Positions 20,280 to 30,889 of a stretch of DNA of 64,000 nucleotides are shown here, one piece after another. The notes under the pieces are model-generated. The model did no database searches. It was given only the letters and a program-made list of their open reading frames with translations, and was not told where the DNA came from. Where the stretch lies: assembly GCA_019828595.1 (NCBI GenBank), contig JAHQRK010000010.1:1860001-1924000 (forward strand), read 5' to 3'. Positions within the stretch are counted from its first letter, which is position 1. Each line of letters begins with the position of its first letter. Made by a program: the position numbers and the translations under genes. The DNA is from Aphanomyces cochlioides (Eukaryota > Oomycota > Saprolegniomycetes > Saprolegniales > Verrucalvaceae).

Positions 20280-20549
20280 TCTGTTTGTTCTTGATCATAC
20301 ATCGCCGGCTAGGTAATCAAATTTCCACCAGAAAAATCGGCTAAAAAGCTCGATAATCATCAGGGATGATATTGTCTATGTCGGTGGCAACGACAAACAA
20401 ACTTTCTAACCCAATGAGGTTCTATTCGACTGTACATCAGGCATTTATGTAGCAGGTAAAGTTAAAGCATGAACCGCCTTATCGAGGTCTGGATGGAGCT
20501 TGTCGTGGTGAAGAAGTAGAGCGCGCGGTATTCCATTGATTGAGGCTTT

Positions 20550-21640
20550 GGCATTTTTTGTCGCAAGGCTCAAAAAGCTGATGCGATCTGCGCTTTTTCT
20601 TTGCGCAGAAAGACGAGCTCCAATCTGGCCTCGTGTAAATGTGTGGTTTGCTGTCGGATTCGGCAGGAAACGACTAAGCCAAAGACAAAAATTCCAATTT
20701 TTCAAGCTTGTCCGATCACGAAACTGGGCCAGTGAGGAGAAAACCATCGCCACGGCGGAACACATTCTGTGAACGACAAAGCAGGAAACACAAGCACTTC
20801 AATGTCAAGTGTCCTTGTTGAAAGATCAATTACTTTACTCGAACGTGGCCACGAAACTTGTCAAAAGGACAACATGTCGGAATGGGAACAGCTTGCCCGA
20901 GGCGAAATTTATGAGAAATGCAAATCCATGCGTGAAAACGAAAGGCCCAGAGCGGCTGCGCACGAACAAGACACAGAGGAAATGGCAAAAATTTGCGCAT
21001 TTGTCATTTGTCTTGATGATGTGATTGGAATTTGTACTTCGAAATGGATCCGTCGTCAGATGGATGGCAATCATTCAAGCTACCAGTGCAGACAAGTCTT
21101 CGCTTTGCTGCAATCCATGCGATTGCCGACCCACAATATTATCGCCTCGAAATTTAATTTACTCATGTTGGCGTAATGGACCAAGCGGATGAAATTGTCC
21201 GCCGCACCAAGACATTCCACAAGCCAATGACCAAGTTATCGTCGAGTACGTCTATCACGTAACTTTGGCAGCTCCATTCTCCCTAATCGGACCTGCGGGT
21301 TGGCAAGTCGTTACGGACAGGGTTCAACTGCCGCCTATCACCTCATCGACTTGTTGAATTACAAGACTCGTCCATGTTACTGCCGACTCCGTCCATTATA
21401 CAAAGCCAAGCACAGTCGACGAGTTTGTCGAAGCATCATGGATGATTCATGAATAATAGTCGTTCTCGGAACTACCGAATGAACCAGGTATGTTTCCAGT
21501 TGCCCACGTCAAAGCAGACTTAGATCCAAGCAAGATGTCCTTCTCCAAATTAACGCTCGTAAACTGCTACAGTTGATGATCAAGAAAAACATCAACAAAA
21601 CTATCGTCGACTTTCAGCGACCCCAGCCATCATAATAGCC
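20550..21640 (+). pseudogene. M96-like pseudogene A3
   Basis: Recognisable pieces of exon 1 (NMSEWEQLARGEIYEKCKS, then MRENERPRAAAHEQ), exon 2 (SSDGWQSFKLP..TSLRFAAIHAIADPQY; EYVYHVTLAAPFSLIGPAGW) and exon 4 (TRPCYCRLRPLYKAKHSR, SELPNEPGMFPVA) occur in order on the plus strand. Exon 3 is missing and frames change repeatedly. It is the third of three head-to-tail A-type copies from 15.8 kb on. Confidence 0.75.
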
Positions 21641-21762
21641 GACTGCATAAATTGAAGTGTTTTCTTGAGCACAGTATGAACTTGTGAGCTTGTTGAGATA
21701 GACAGCCTGCATCTAGAGACCCATCACGGTGCAAAAGAAGAGCGTAAATAACATGGAGGCAG

Positions 21763-22490
21763 TCATAAACTTCGATCACATCGCAGACTGGGGATTACTT
21801 GATACGACTTGACGACGTTGTTGATGTCGTTTTCAATCATCCATTCGATTCGCTTGCCCCGCCTCAAGATGACTTGCTTGACGAAGGTCAAATCCAACAT
21901 ATCTTCCTCGCATGTTTGGGGAGTCCTCGGGAATGTGCCTTGTTCAAATGATGGCTCCGAGAACGTCGACACAACGTGATGGCTGATTTCAAAGTTTCAT
22001 GGACTGAGTTTTGTGGATCAAGGAGATCCGAGTAGGCTGTGTATTGCACAAGGAGTGTCAATCGACAAGTTTCTGGAGACACAGGAGAAATTTGCACCCT
22101 ACTCAACGTTCTCAATGCTCTATCAAGTCTTTGATCTTTACCAGCCAGTTTCGTCATGTACGTATCCATCGCGCATATTTGGATGGAGTTCATCGTCTAC
22201 GATCGATCGCCAAACGATTACTTCACGTTCCGCTTCGACAAAGTGTTTCAATACTATATTGGCATGGAGGGCGGCAGCACTAGAGTTGCCAGGTCGCGAA
22301 TATGTTCGATACATTGTGAATGGATCAATCATATGCATTGTTTCTTCACATCCGCCTTCAACTGACCAGTCAGTCCTTGTGTATCTATTGTATCTAAACT
22401 GAGGTTTCGCATTCCCGCACGTGCTTTAGCCGGAGCTTCCTTGGTAAAGAGGCATTGCAAGTCTTCCATCACGTTCCACGGCTCATTCAT
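21763..22490 (-). pseudogene. M96-like pseudogene A4 (internal deletion)
   Basis: On the minus strand a start-like MNEPWNVMEDLQCLFTKEA (from 22490) is followed after about 35 codons directly by an exon 3 equivalent (22338-22141: DPFTMYRTYSR...HANIVLKHFVEAEREVIVWRS...HDETGW). A GT-AG intron and exon 4 come next (QISPVSPETCRLTLLVQYTA, then a frameshift, then FSEPSFEQGTFPRTPQ, KSYQ). Most of exon 1 including the bZIP part and all of exon 2 are deleted. Confidence 0.8.
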
Positions 22491-23105
22491 GTTGTTGTCG
22501 ACTTGATGACCTTTCAGAGTGTTTGTTTTCAGTTTTTTTATTAAAGGTGGTGTTTAGGTTTATAGTTAGGTTTTATTCTTTGACATAATTATGCTGATTT
22601 GATTTCCTCCATTCTGTCGCGATTGACTTTGTCGTTGAAATTGAGCGCCATGTTCTGTAGGGACCACACCCATTCAGGATTTAAAGTCATCACGACGTTG
22701 TTCGAATTGGTCTCTCTGTCTAGGATGACTACCAGTTTCCAGTCTTGCCTCATGAATCTCGAAGTTGTCCATCGTCACTCAAACGATCATACACCGCGGA
22801 TAGCGCCTAGAATTGATGATTGGGACCGGTGCCAACATTTTTATAAGCAAGGGCGATGTCATAAGACTACCCAGGGGAAGTTCTTGAATTTTGCATTTCG
22901 AGCCAAGAAACAAGGTTGAGGTCCTTTAGCCACGAAATCACAACTGCACAAACTCAAGTGCAGTTCGTGTGCAAAGTGGGTCGCCTGCCTGACTTTGTGA
23001 CTCCATCGTGAAGATCCGAGTTGGGAGTACATCAGACGTACGAAAGACCAATGAGAAGTGCAGTGTGATTTACATATTTGTGAAGAGATTGACGTGGAGT
23101 TTTGA
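22491..23105. other. Intergenic, no recognised gene
   Basis: Contains a 106-codon plus-strand frame (22599-22919) without recognisable features, regarded as chance. It separates two minus-strand M96-like pseudogenes. Confidence 0.4.
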
Positions 23106-24494
23106 TCAAGCCACAGACTGGGGATTCCCTTGATATGATTTGACGACGTTGTTGATGTTGGTTTCAATCATCCGCTCGAGACGCTGGCCCCGCCTCAAGA
23201 TAGTTTGCTTGACGAAGGACAAGCTCGCCATGTCTTCCTCGCGCGTTTGGGGAGTCGTTGGGAATGTGCCTTGTTCAAATGTCGGTTCCGAGAGTTTCAT
23301 GGGCTGAGCTTGCTGCATCGATGAGATCCGAGAAGGCAGTGTATTGTACAAGTAGAGTCAATCGACAAGTATTTGGACCCACAGGACTCATTTGCATCCT
23401 ATTTGAGATAGTCAATGACCCAAAAAACGAGCTTTTGATCTCTACCAGCCAGTTTCTTCGTGTACATGTCCGTTGCGCATGTTTGGAAAGAGCTCGTCGT
23501 CAAGGACTGATCGCCAAACGATCACTTCACGTTCCGCTTCGACAAAGTATTTAAACACCAAATTGGCGTGAACGGCAGCAGCATTACAGTTGCTGGCTCG
23601 CGAGTACGTTCGATACATTGTAAATGGATCCAGAGCCTCGACCGTCTTCAATCAACTTCAGTCATAGGACCAAGAACAGAGGCATTACCTCAACACCATC
23701 GCATGTCCAAGGTGTCATGTATTTGTTCGTCAAAACTTTCCAGACGGCAGCGCCAATCATGCGAAATGGAGCTCCGAGTTTCACATGGTAGGCATATTCA
23801 ATGATGATCTTCCCATCAGTTTGAGGGCACTTCTTCATTCGAAGCAGATCACTCGGCCGTGAATATAACCCCGCATTGATAAAGGCTCCTTCGAGACGAG
23901 AAAATTGTCGATTTGCGATCGAATGCATGGCTGGAATGCGCTCAGATAGGCGGGCAGGTAGGCGGTACATTTGCCAACAATACCCAGACAAGTCCAGGCA
24001 ACTTATCTATCGAGGAAATAAGAACTTTCAACCATAGCAGAGAATTATACCGTCGGTGGGGCTTTTCTTCGCAAGAATTGAGCCATTTGATCAATAAACA
24101 CAGCTTGTTCGTCGACTCCAAGTTTCAACTTGGCATTTTCTTGGAGTGCTTTCGTTTTGGCGTAGAATTCTTCGCGAGCAGCTCTCTCCCATGGTGATAC
24201 GCCATGTCTGGATGGACCAATCCGTCGCTTTTCAATCAATTGGTTTTCCAGCTCTGCTATCTGATGCATCAATGCCATCATTTCGCGTTTCTGCCTTGCA
24301 TGCGACGTCTTTTCTGGCGCAACCTTGGCACGAATGCGCTTCTTCTTCTTGACGTCCGCCTTGAGTTGGCAAACCGTACCTTCGCTGTCTGTTGTATCTA
24401 AAAAGAGCTCTCGATTCCTTGTGCATGGCTTGGCTGTAGCGTCCTTGGTAAAGAGAAATCGCAAGTCTTCCATCATGTTCCATTCCTCATCCAT
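23106..24494 (-). pseudogene. M96-like pseudogene A5, four exons, one small deletion
   Basis: Exons 24051-24494, 23689-24006, 23446-23645 and 23106-23398, with introns of 44, 43 and 47 nt. Exon 2 (318 nt) and exon 3 (200 nt) keep the family lengths. The N-terminus is MDEEWNMMEDLRFLFTKD (an in-frame ATG also exists at 24524). The basic region KKKKRIRAK is followed by EKTSHARQKREMMAL. In exon 4 a segment corresponding to 29 nt of the neighbouring paralogue (after gaaact, before ctcggaacc) is missing. This shifts the frame to a TGA at about 23275, while the original frame continues open to 23106. It is the best-preserved broken copy, and a truncated product is possible. Confidence 0.82.
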
Positions 24495-24539
24495 GCTTCC
24501 AACAAATTTCTCAAGTGTGGGCATCTGAAGACTGCAGAA

Positions 24540-24981
24540 TGTTTGTCCATTCCTATGACACTCGATCAATCCTTGACGATGAGCTTCTTCCTGAAATCAG
24601 AGATGGCCATATCCACGACGAAACCGGCTGGTAAGCGGCAGTTCTTAACGAAATGGATCTTTGACTGTCTTGGCCACGATTGATATTCGTCCACTGTCTC
24701 CAGAATCTTGTCGACTTACATTGCTGTTGCAAAGTTCAGCCTTCTCGGACCTCGTTGACTCAACCCTGGAAACTGCCATTACGATCTTTGAAAAGGTGTC
24801 GTTCTCGGAACCACCCTTTGAATATGGTAAGTTTCCAAAATTGCCTCCAAAATACGAACAAGTAATGTTGGCCACGTCCTTGGTCAAACAAACTATCATC
24901 CGACGAGGACAGCGCTTAGAATTGATGTTTGAAACCGGCATTAACAACGTCGTCAAGTCGTATCAAGCTGGTCTGGTGTAA
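24540..24981 (+). pseudogene. M96-like 3' fragment A6 (copy 1)
   Basis: Begins in the tail of exon 3 (RSILDDELLPEIRDGHIHDE, then TGW), followed by an intron starting gtaagcgg and a complete exon 4 (RPLSPESCRLTLLLQSSAFS ... PPFEYGKFPKLPPKYEQ ... GINNVVKSYQAG, stop at 24981). It stands head-to-head with pseudogene A5, whose start codon is only about 50 bp away, so an inversion or deletion fused two copies. Confidence 0.8.
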
Positions 24982-25145
24982 CCAAACATCGTACACTTGA
25001 GCATAAAAATTTATGTAAATTTTCCTACGTTTCAAAGCAAGAAAATAGCAAGAGGTGCTTACAAGGCTACGAAAGCTGGGAACAAAGTGAAAAATGCACT
25101 ACTTTGTCATCTGTTCAGCTTTCACACCACCATGTTTTTTGTCAC

Positions 25146-25306
25146 TGATGTGTGCGGTGGCGTGGTTAAGCCATGCTCCGCCATGTCACAGGCTTGTTCT
25201 TTGAACAGCCGAGTGTCTGCCGCCAGTGAATTGCACGTTGAAGTCACTTCAAGATCAAGACCAAGACTCAACGACCAAGGCTCAGCCGGAAGACTGCCGT
25301 ACGGTC
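25146..25306 (+). repeat. Truncated LTR of Gypsy 2 (first 161 bp) in tandem unit 1
   Basis: Matches 26257-26417 including the adjacent GTCAC target sequence. Cut at acggtc by the duplication junction. Shows that the tandem duplication happened after the retrotransposon had inserted. Confidence 0.92.
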
Positions 25307-25635
25307 GATACGCCATATCTGGATGGACCAATCCGTCGCTTTTCAATCAATTGGTTTTCCAGCTCTGCTATCTGATGCATCAATGCCATCATTTCGCGTT
25401 TCTGCCTTGCATGCGACGTCTTTTCTGGCGCAACCTTGGCACGAATGCGCTTCTTCTTCTTGACGTCCGCCTTGAGTTGGCAAACCGTACCTTCGCTGTC
25501 TGTTGTATCTAAAAAGAGCTCTCGATTCCTTGTGCATGGCTTGGCTGTAGCGTCCTTGGTAAAGAGAAATCGCAAGTCTTCCATCATGTTCCATTCCTCA
25601 TCCATGCTTCCAACAAATTTCTCAAGTGTGGGCAT
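25307..25635 (-). pseudogene. M96-like exon 1 fragment (duplicate of A5 exon 1)
   Basis: Second-unit copy of the 5' part of A5 exon 1 (MPTLEKFVGSMDEEWNMMED ... EKRRIGPSR), cut at the duplication junction after about 100 codons. The remaining exons are absent. Confidence 0.85.
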
Positions 25636-25650
25636 CTGAAGACTGCAGAA

Positions 25651-26092
25651 TGTTTGTCCATTCCTATGACACTCGATCAATCCTTGACGATGAGCTTCTT
25701 CCTGAAATCAGAGATGGCCATATCCACGACGAAACCGGCTGGTAAGCGGCAGTTCTTAACGAAATGGATCTTTGACTGTCTTGGCCACGATTGATATTCG
25801 TCCACTGTCTCCAGAATCTTGTCGACTTACATTGCTGTTGCAAAGTTCAGCCTTCTCGGACCTCGTTGACTCAACCCTGGAAACTGCCATTACGATCTTT
25901 GAAAAGGTGTCGTTCTCGGAACCACCCTTTGAATATGGTAAGTTTCCAAAATTGCCTCCAAAATACGAACAAGTAATGTTGGCCACGTCCTTGGTCAAAC
26001 AAACTATCATCCGACGAGGACAGCGCTTAGAATTGATGTTTGAAACCGGCATTAACAACGTCGTCAAGTCGTATCAAGCTGGTCTGGTGTAA
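25651..26092 (+). pseudogene. M96-like 3' fragment A6 (copy 2)
   Basis: Same sequence as 24540-24981 in the second tandem unit, ending with TAA at 26092. No change was seen against copy 1. Confidence 0.85.
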
Positions 26093-26256
26093 CCAAACAT
26101 CGTACACTTGAGCATAAAAATTTATGTAAATTTTCCTACGTTTCAAAGCAAGAAAATAGCAAGAGGTGCTTACAAGGCTACGAAAGCTGGGAACAAAGTG
26201 AAAAATGCACTACTTTGTCATCTGTTCAGCTTTCACACCACCATGTTTTTTGTCAC

Positions 26257-26599
26257 TGATGTGTGCGGTGGCGTGGTTAAGCCATGCTCCGCCATGTCAC
26301 AGGCTTGTTCTTTGAACAGCCGAGTGTCTGCCGCCAGTGAATTGCACGTTGAAGTCACTTCAAGATCAAGACCAAGACTCAACGACCAAGGCTCAGCCGG
26401 AAGACTGCCGTACGGTCGGTGAGAAGACAATCAAGAGTTCAACAAGTCAAGGAAGAGAAGATGAGATTTAGATCTTAGTCTCAGTTTGTGTTTTGCTAGC
26501 TACTACGCAAGTCAATCAAGTGCATATTCACGGGAGGCGGCACTCCCCTATCTGTGTGTTTGAGTTGACGAAACGCGGTGGTTTCAGGGAAACAGCACA
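26257..26599 (+). repeat. 5' LTR of Gypsy 2
   Basis: Direct repeat of 32385-32727, about 99% identical by eye. Preceded by GTCAC. The first 161 bp recur at 25146-25306 because of the tandem duplication. Confidence 0.95.
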
Positions 26600-26649
26600 A
26601 ACTATACTTTAGTGTTAGTGTACCGAGCACCTTTGGTTATCCGGATACG

Positions 26650-28606
26650 ATGGATCTAACCGAAACTGAAGAGGAACACAAGGAAGGACAGTTTGAAATT
26701 TGCACGGAGATGGAACTGTCTTGCCGCAAGGCAATGACGGTCTAGGTGAACCTGAAGAAGCGACAGCCGAGCAGGAATATGAGGCCAGAGGAGACAACGC
26801 GGACGACGAAGCGAGTTCTGAAGACGGGTCAGCGGACAGCTCAGCGGACGGTTCAGACGGCAAAGTCAAGGACATGAGCAATGTCTACATTTCCGAAGAC
26901 GAAGATGACGACCGCGACCTGGACGAGAAGACGCGGAAGCACCTCGAGCTGCGGGAGCAGAATCGGATCAACCGAGAACGACGTGAACGCCGCAAGATTG
27001 AGAAATATGGACCGAATTTCCGTCGTGCAGAGTCAGATTCCTCCGTCATATCCCTCAGCGGCGAAGACACCGATGGATACAAGGAGCGTAATTATCAGAA
27101 AGCACTAGCGAAGAAAGCGGAGCAAAAGCGCAAGAACAAAGAACTCATGCGACGCAATCAGGAATGTATTCAACCGTGGTTGTTACAGATATCAAGCACC
27201 CGCGTATCACGAACTTTGATCACAGGTTCCTAGTCGAATGGTAGAAGAAGCGCCTGGAGTACAAACGGCTGCTCCGAGACTAGGGTCGACATGCGGGCAA
27301 TTCGAAGAGTCAAATGGTCGGATACATCGAGTCATGCGATCCGAGCCTGCTGCGTGCCATGTGTGAAACGATCTGGTTCGAACCCGACATCACGGAAGAG
27401 CGATTGCGTGAGAAGATCGAGGAGATTCTGAACACACCGTCTCATTCATTTGGAATTACTGAAGCTGACCTAGAAGATTACTGCCACGATCTGCGCATGC
27501 CGGCTACAGGCTCGGTTGCCAGTCGTCTAGGCCTATTCATGATGCAAGTCAACGATGTCATCGACAAATACGCATTGAAGGAAGACCTCGAAGTGAAGGG
27601 AAGTCTCAAGATGTTTTTGAAAGCAGTGGTCTACCGAATCGACCCACCTGGACTGTCAAATCTAGTGCGCGATCAGATCAAGAGTGAACCAGTCTCCACG
27701 ATCGTCGAATTTGCCAAAGTTGTGCGCGAACAAATGGACCGCATCGAAGCGTCGGACCGACTAGCGCAACAACAAGGCCTGGTCAGCAAGAAGCGGAGCC
27801 CGCCGATAGGGTGGACCAACAGCGATGTCAAGCGACGACGAGGAACACCAGTCAAGGTGCATTTTGACAAAGTCACGGGCTGGGACGACGAAAAGGGAGT
27901 CGTGGGAGCCGGAAGCCAGTATGCTGAAGAGCAAGCGTACGACTTACTCCGCGATCATGAAGAACGCAAGCAGCGCGCAGAAGAAAGACAAAGAGTCTGG
28001 GAGAACACGCGTTACAACCGAAATTCGGCAAGTCCTGGTCGCCGTGGCCCCCCTGGTGGCTACGGGTCAGGCAACTCGAACTCACCCTTTAGGAACGACA
28101 AGTACGGACCCAAGGACACGCAAGCGAGAACAGATAAGCCTGGTTATCGCGAAGGCAACATCGTCTGCTATGCATGTCAGCAGCCGGGACACAAGTCCAA
28201 CGAGTGCCCGGAAAACAGTCCGAACTCACAACTCAGAGGGTACCGCAAAGGAAAGAATGCGATAAAGCGATTCAAGCGGAACAACAAGAAGAAGCCGAAG
28301 GTCCAGCATGCTTGGCTAAAGGTAAGAGCCGCTGTGACGAGCGAAACAGAGGAAGAAGAGCGATGGAACGTGCTGAACGATGCGCTTGAAGTGCCCTACT
28401 GTCCAGATACCGGCGCCGACCAGAACATTATTCCAAGACGAATGGTGGACGCACTCATCAAGGAGCGACCAAGCGTAAAGATCGTGACGCTGGCTGAACC
28501 TATCAGTGGAACAGGATGCAACGACATGCAGTTTGAGACGAAGTCCTACGTCGAACTGAGACTCAGTTTGCAAACAGCAGCGGGAATGGTCAAGATCCCT
28601 GGATGA
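26650..28606 (+). pseudogene. Gypsy 2 Gag and protease
   Basis: The first frame (26700-27170) is very acidic and then charged (EDEDDDRDLDEKTRKHLELR). A frameshift near 27170 and two TAG codons follow (after FLVEW at about 27254 and RLLRD at about 27281), then a 430-codon frame from 27314. This holds a capsid-like region (ETIWFEPDITEERLREKIEE), a basic linker, the zinc knuckle CYACQQPGHKSNEC, and the protease motif CPDTGADQNIIPRRM. The frame ends at a TGA at 28604-28606, after which the same frame continues. Gag packages element RNA; the protease processes the polyprotein. Confidence 0.82.
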
Positions 28607-28609
28607 CGA

Positions 28610-29478
28610 GTGTGCTACATTGTTGAAGAAGGCGACGAATTCCTAGCTTCCCACGACACACTCAAATCGATCGGGCTCGATATTGATCGGTGGTTGGAGC
28701 AAGTCACGATTCAGCAGCGTGAAGCGGACGGTGACAATCTGGGTGCTGAGTCTGACGCCGGCATAGTATGTGCGCGGAAGTCGACCAGCGATGTCGAAGA
28801 AGAAGAAGACCGCATGTGGAAGTCGACTCAAGGAGAAGAACACGATGACGACGATACGCGTATGTCTGACCCTAGTGGTCATGACGTCGGTATGCGATTG
28901 TCTCGTGCGCCAAGTGATGACGTCGATACGCGAGTGTCTGGCCCTCGAGGTCATGACGTCGGTAGTCGTATGTCTTGCTCGAAGACTGATGACGTCGATA
29001 CGCGCAAGTCGGGCCAAAGCAGTCATGACGGCGGTAGTTGTGTGTCTCAGTGGATGTTTGATGACGCCGGTATGCGCGAGTCGGACCTATGTAGTCAAGA
29101 TGGCGATACACGAGTGTCTCGACCAAGAAACAGACGAGTCAAGATGTTCGAGTCTATTCGATGCAGTTGCGATTACCCGCGGCCAAGAACAAGCTTGAAG
29201 AAGCTCTACAGGAGATGGTGGTGAGTGCTGTGAAGAACGGTTTCCCACAAGAGCTGGCTGCGCATATGTGGAAAGTGCTGATTGAATACGACATCTGGAG
29301 AATCAAGTTCAACGGGTCAGATCCCCCTGCGAAGGTCAAGCCATTGCGGGTGACACCCAAAGCCGGATGTGTTCCATACCGATGCAAAGGAAGGAAGAAC
29401 AATCCGCTGGAAGAAAGATTTTTGCAGCTATTTCCTCAAGAGTTGCTGGACGCTGGAGTCATCAAGCGCAACCAGTAG
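28610..29478 (+). pseudogene. Gypsy 2 protease-RT linker with 12-residue repeats
   Basis: After the TGA the frame continues to 29224 with YIVEEGDEFLASHDTLKSIG, a protease C-terminal motif (the usual 'ILG.D.L..L' position). An acidic linker and eight in-frame 36-nt repeats follow (28847-29134). The next frame (29161-29478) contains the pre-RT segment KVKPLRVTPKAGCVPYRCKG and ends at TAG 29476-29478, just before the RT entry motif SAWCSPVNPV. Confidence 0.75.
28847..29134 (+). repeat. Eight tandem 36-bp repeats, in frame
   Basis: Units begin at 28847, 28883, 28919, 28955, 28991, 29027, 29063 and 29099. Each encodes 12 residues of the type D-V/D-D/G-T/M-R-x-S-x-x-x-x-H/D (e.g. DVDTRVSGPRGH). 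Odd and even units alternate slightly, suggesting an older 72-bp duplication. The function inside the polyprotein is unknown. Confidence 0.9.
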
Positions 29479-30240
29479 TCAGCGTGGTGCAGTCCTGTCA
29501 ACCCAGTCATGAAGCCTGAAGGACGAAAGTCATTGAAGACGGCGGACAAATGGACTGACGATGATGTCTTGAAACATTTTAGGCTGACGAACGACTATCG
29601 AGTGGTCAACAGCAAGACAGAGGCGAAAGCGGGCACGATGCCATTTCAAGCGACAATTACGCAACATCTCAAGGGAATGCAAGCGATGGGAGTGTTCGAT
29701 CTACCCAAGTGCTTCTGGCAGTTTCCGCTACACGAAGACAGTCGCGACATGCTCTCATTCATGCTGAACGGATGCGTCTACACACCTGATCGCGTCATGC
29801 AAGGCCACGTCGACTCAGCTTTATACGTGCAAGCGACGAGCGAGGAGTGTTACGCTCCTCTGCTGTTGAAGCACCTGCTTGTTTGGATTGACGACATCCT
29901 AGTGTTTGCCAAGAACGCAGAAGAGTATCTCGAAACACTGCACAAGTTCTTTGGATTAGTGGATCGTCATGGTTTCAAGCTATCGCCGTCGAAGACCGTG
30001 CTATTCACGAAAGAAGTCAAGTGGTGCGGACGAATACTGAGCGGTGAAGGAGTCAAGCAAGACCCGGAACGAATCGAACAACTCTGCGCGATCCCATATC
30101 CCACGAACGCTGGCGACCTGCAACAGTTTGTGTGCGCCGCGAATTGGATCCGCAACTCGATTACGGAATATGCGATGACGGTGGAACCATTACAACAAGC
30201 GCTGAACAACGCTCTTGAAGGCAAAGCGAAGAAGAAGTGA
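29479..30240 (+). pseudogene. Gypsy 2 reverse transcriptase
   Basis: Open frame after the TAG with RT signatures: SAWCSPVNPVMKPEGR, FRLTNDYRVVNSKTEAKAG, first catalytic aspartate in MGVFDLPKCFWQFPL, and the active site LLVWIDDILVFAKN (IDD in place of YLDD). The thumb follows (FKLSPSKTVLFTKEVKWCG). It ends at a TGA (30238-30240) and continues in frame with IASGIKIELTEGEKAAFDAV. The palm residues are preserved, so only the nonsense codons disable it. Confidence 0.85.
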
Positions 30241-30866
30241 ATCGCCTCGGGCATCAAGATCGAGCTCACTGAAGGTGAAAAAGCTGCATTCGATGCTGTG
30301 AAGTCCAAGATGCGGGCGGTGGTGGACTGTGCCTGTTCACGGATGCCAGCGATCGAGGATGGTCTATTATTGTTACGCAGGTTGACAAGATTGGCGAAGA
30401 GAAGGCGATACACGAACATCAGCACGAAATGCTCGTTTGTCAATCTGGAATGTTTACTGGAGCGCAGAAGTCGTGGTCGGTGATCGAGAAGGAAGCGTAC
30501 CCTATCGCGCATGCATGCGAGAAACTCAACTATCTACTCATGCGTCCCAACGGCTTTAGGATGTACTGCGATCACAAGAACCTCATCCACATTTTTGCTC
30601 CCGGCAAGGAATGGCCTGAACACACGCGAGGCAAGCTCATGCGTTGCGCTGGAATCATTGGCGGCTATCGTTATACAATCGAGCACATCGACGGCATCCA
30701 CAACCTATGGGCGGACATGATGAGTCGATGGGGTCAGCCGGCTATAGGCAAGGCGACCCAGAAGGTCATGGCAGCTAGATGGACGATGAAACGGAAGAAC
30801 AAGAGTCCAAGACCAGTGCCGAAGCGGAATGTTTTGCGACCGCTCGATGACGAGAAGTTTGTTTGA
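30241..30866 (+). pseudogene. Gypsy 2 RNase H
   Basis: The first part (LFTDASDRGWSIIVTQVDKI, frame shifted near 30320) and the frame 30429-30866 (WSVIEKEAYPIAHACEKLNY, FRMYCDHKNLIHIF, HIDGIHNLWADMMSRWG) make a complete RNase H with its Asp/Glu/Asp pattern. It degrades the RNA strand during reverse transcription. The frameshift separates the first aspartate from the rest. Confidence 0.82.
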
Positions 30867-30889
30867 CCATGTATTGAAGACATTATTCA

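Larger units (their letters stand above)
24196..26417. repeat. Tandem duplication, 2 x 1,111 bp, nearly identical
   Basis: Units 24196-25306 and 25307-26417. All internal ORFs recur with an offset of exactly 1111. One difference was noticed near the start (ccatgtctgg against ccatatctgg). Each unit spans the 5' part of a minus-strand M96-like exon 1, the truncated plus-strand M96-like 3' end, a non-coding stretch and the first 161 bp of the Gypsy 2 LTR. The right copy runs on into the complete element. Confidence 0.95.

Noticed and set aside
22599..22919. 106-codon plus-strand ORF
   Set aside because: No motif, no start context, and it lies between pseudogenes; considered chance.
28643..29026. 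Minus-strand ORF with repeating Arg/His/Thr peptides
   Set aside because: Antisense shadow of the eight 36-bp repeats in the Gypsy 2 polyprotein.
28847..29134. CRISPR-like array
   Set aside because: Contiguous 36-bp in-frame repeats without unique spacers, inside a retrotransposon ORF.
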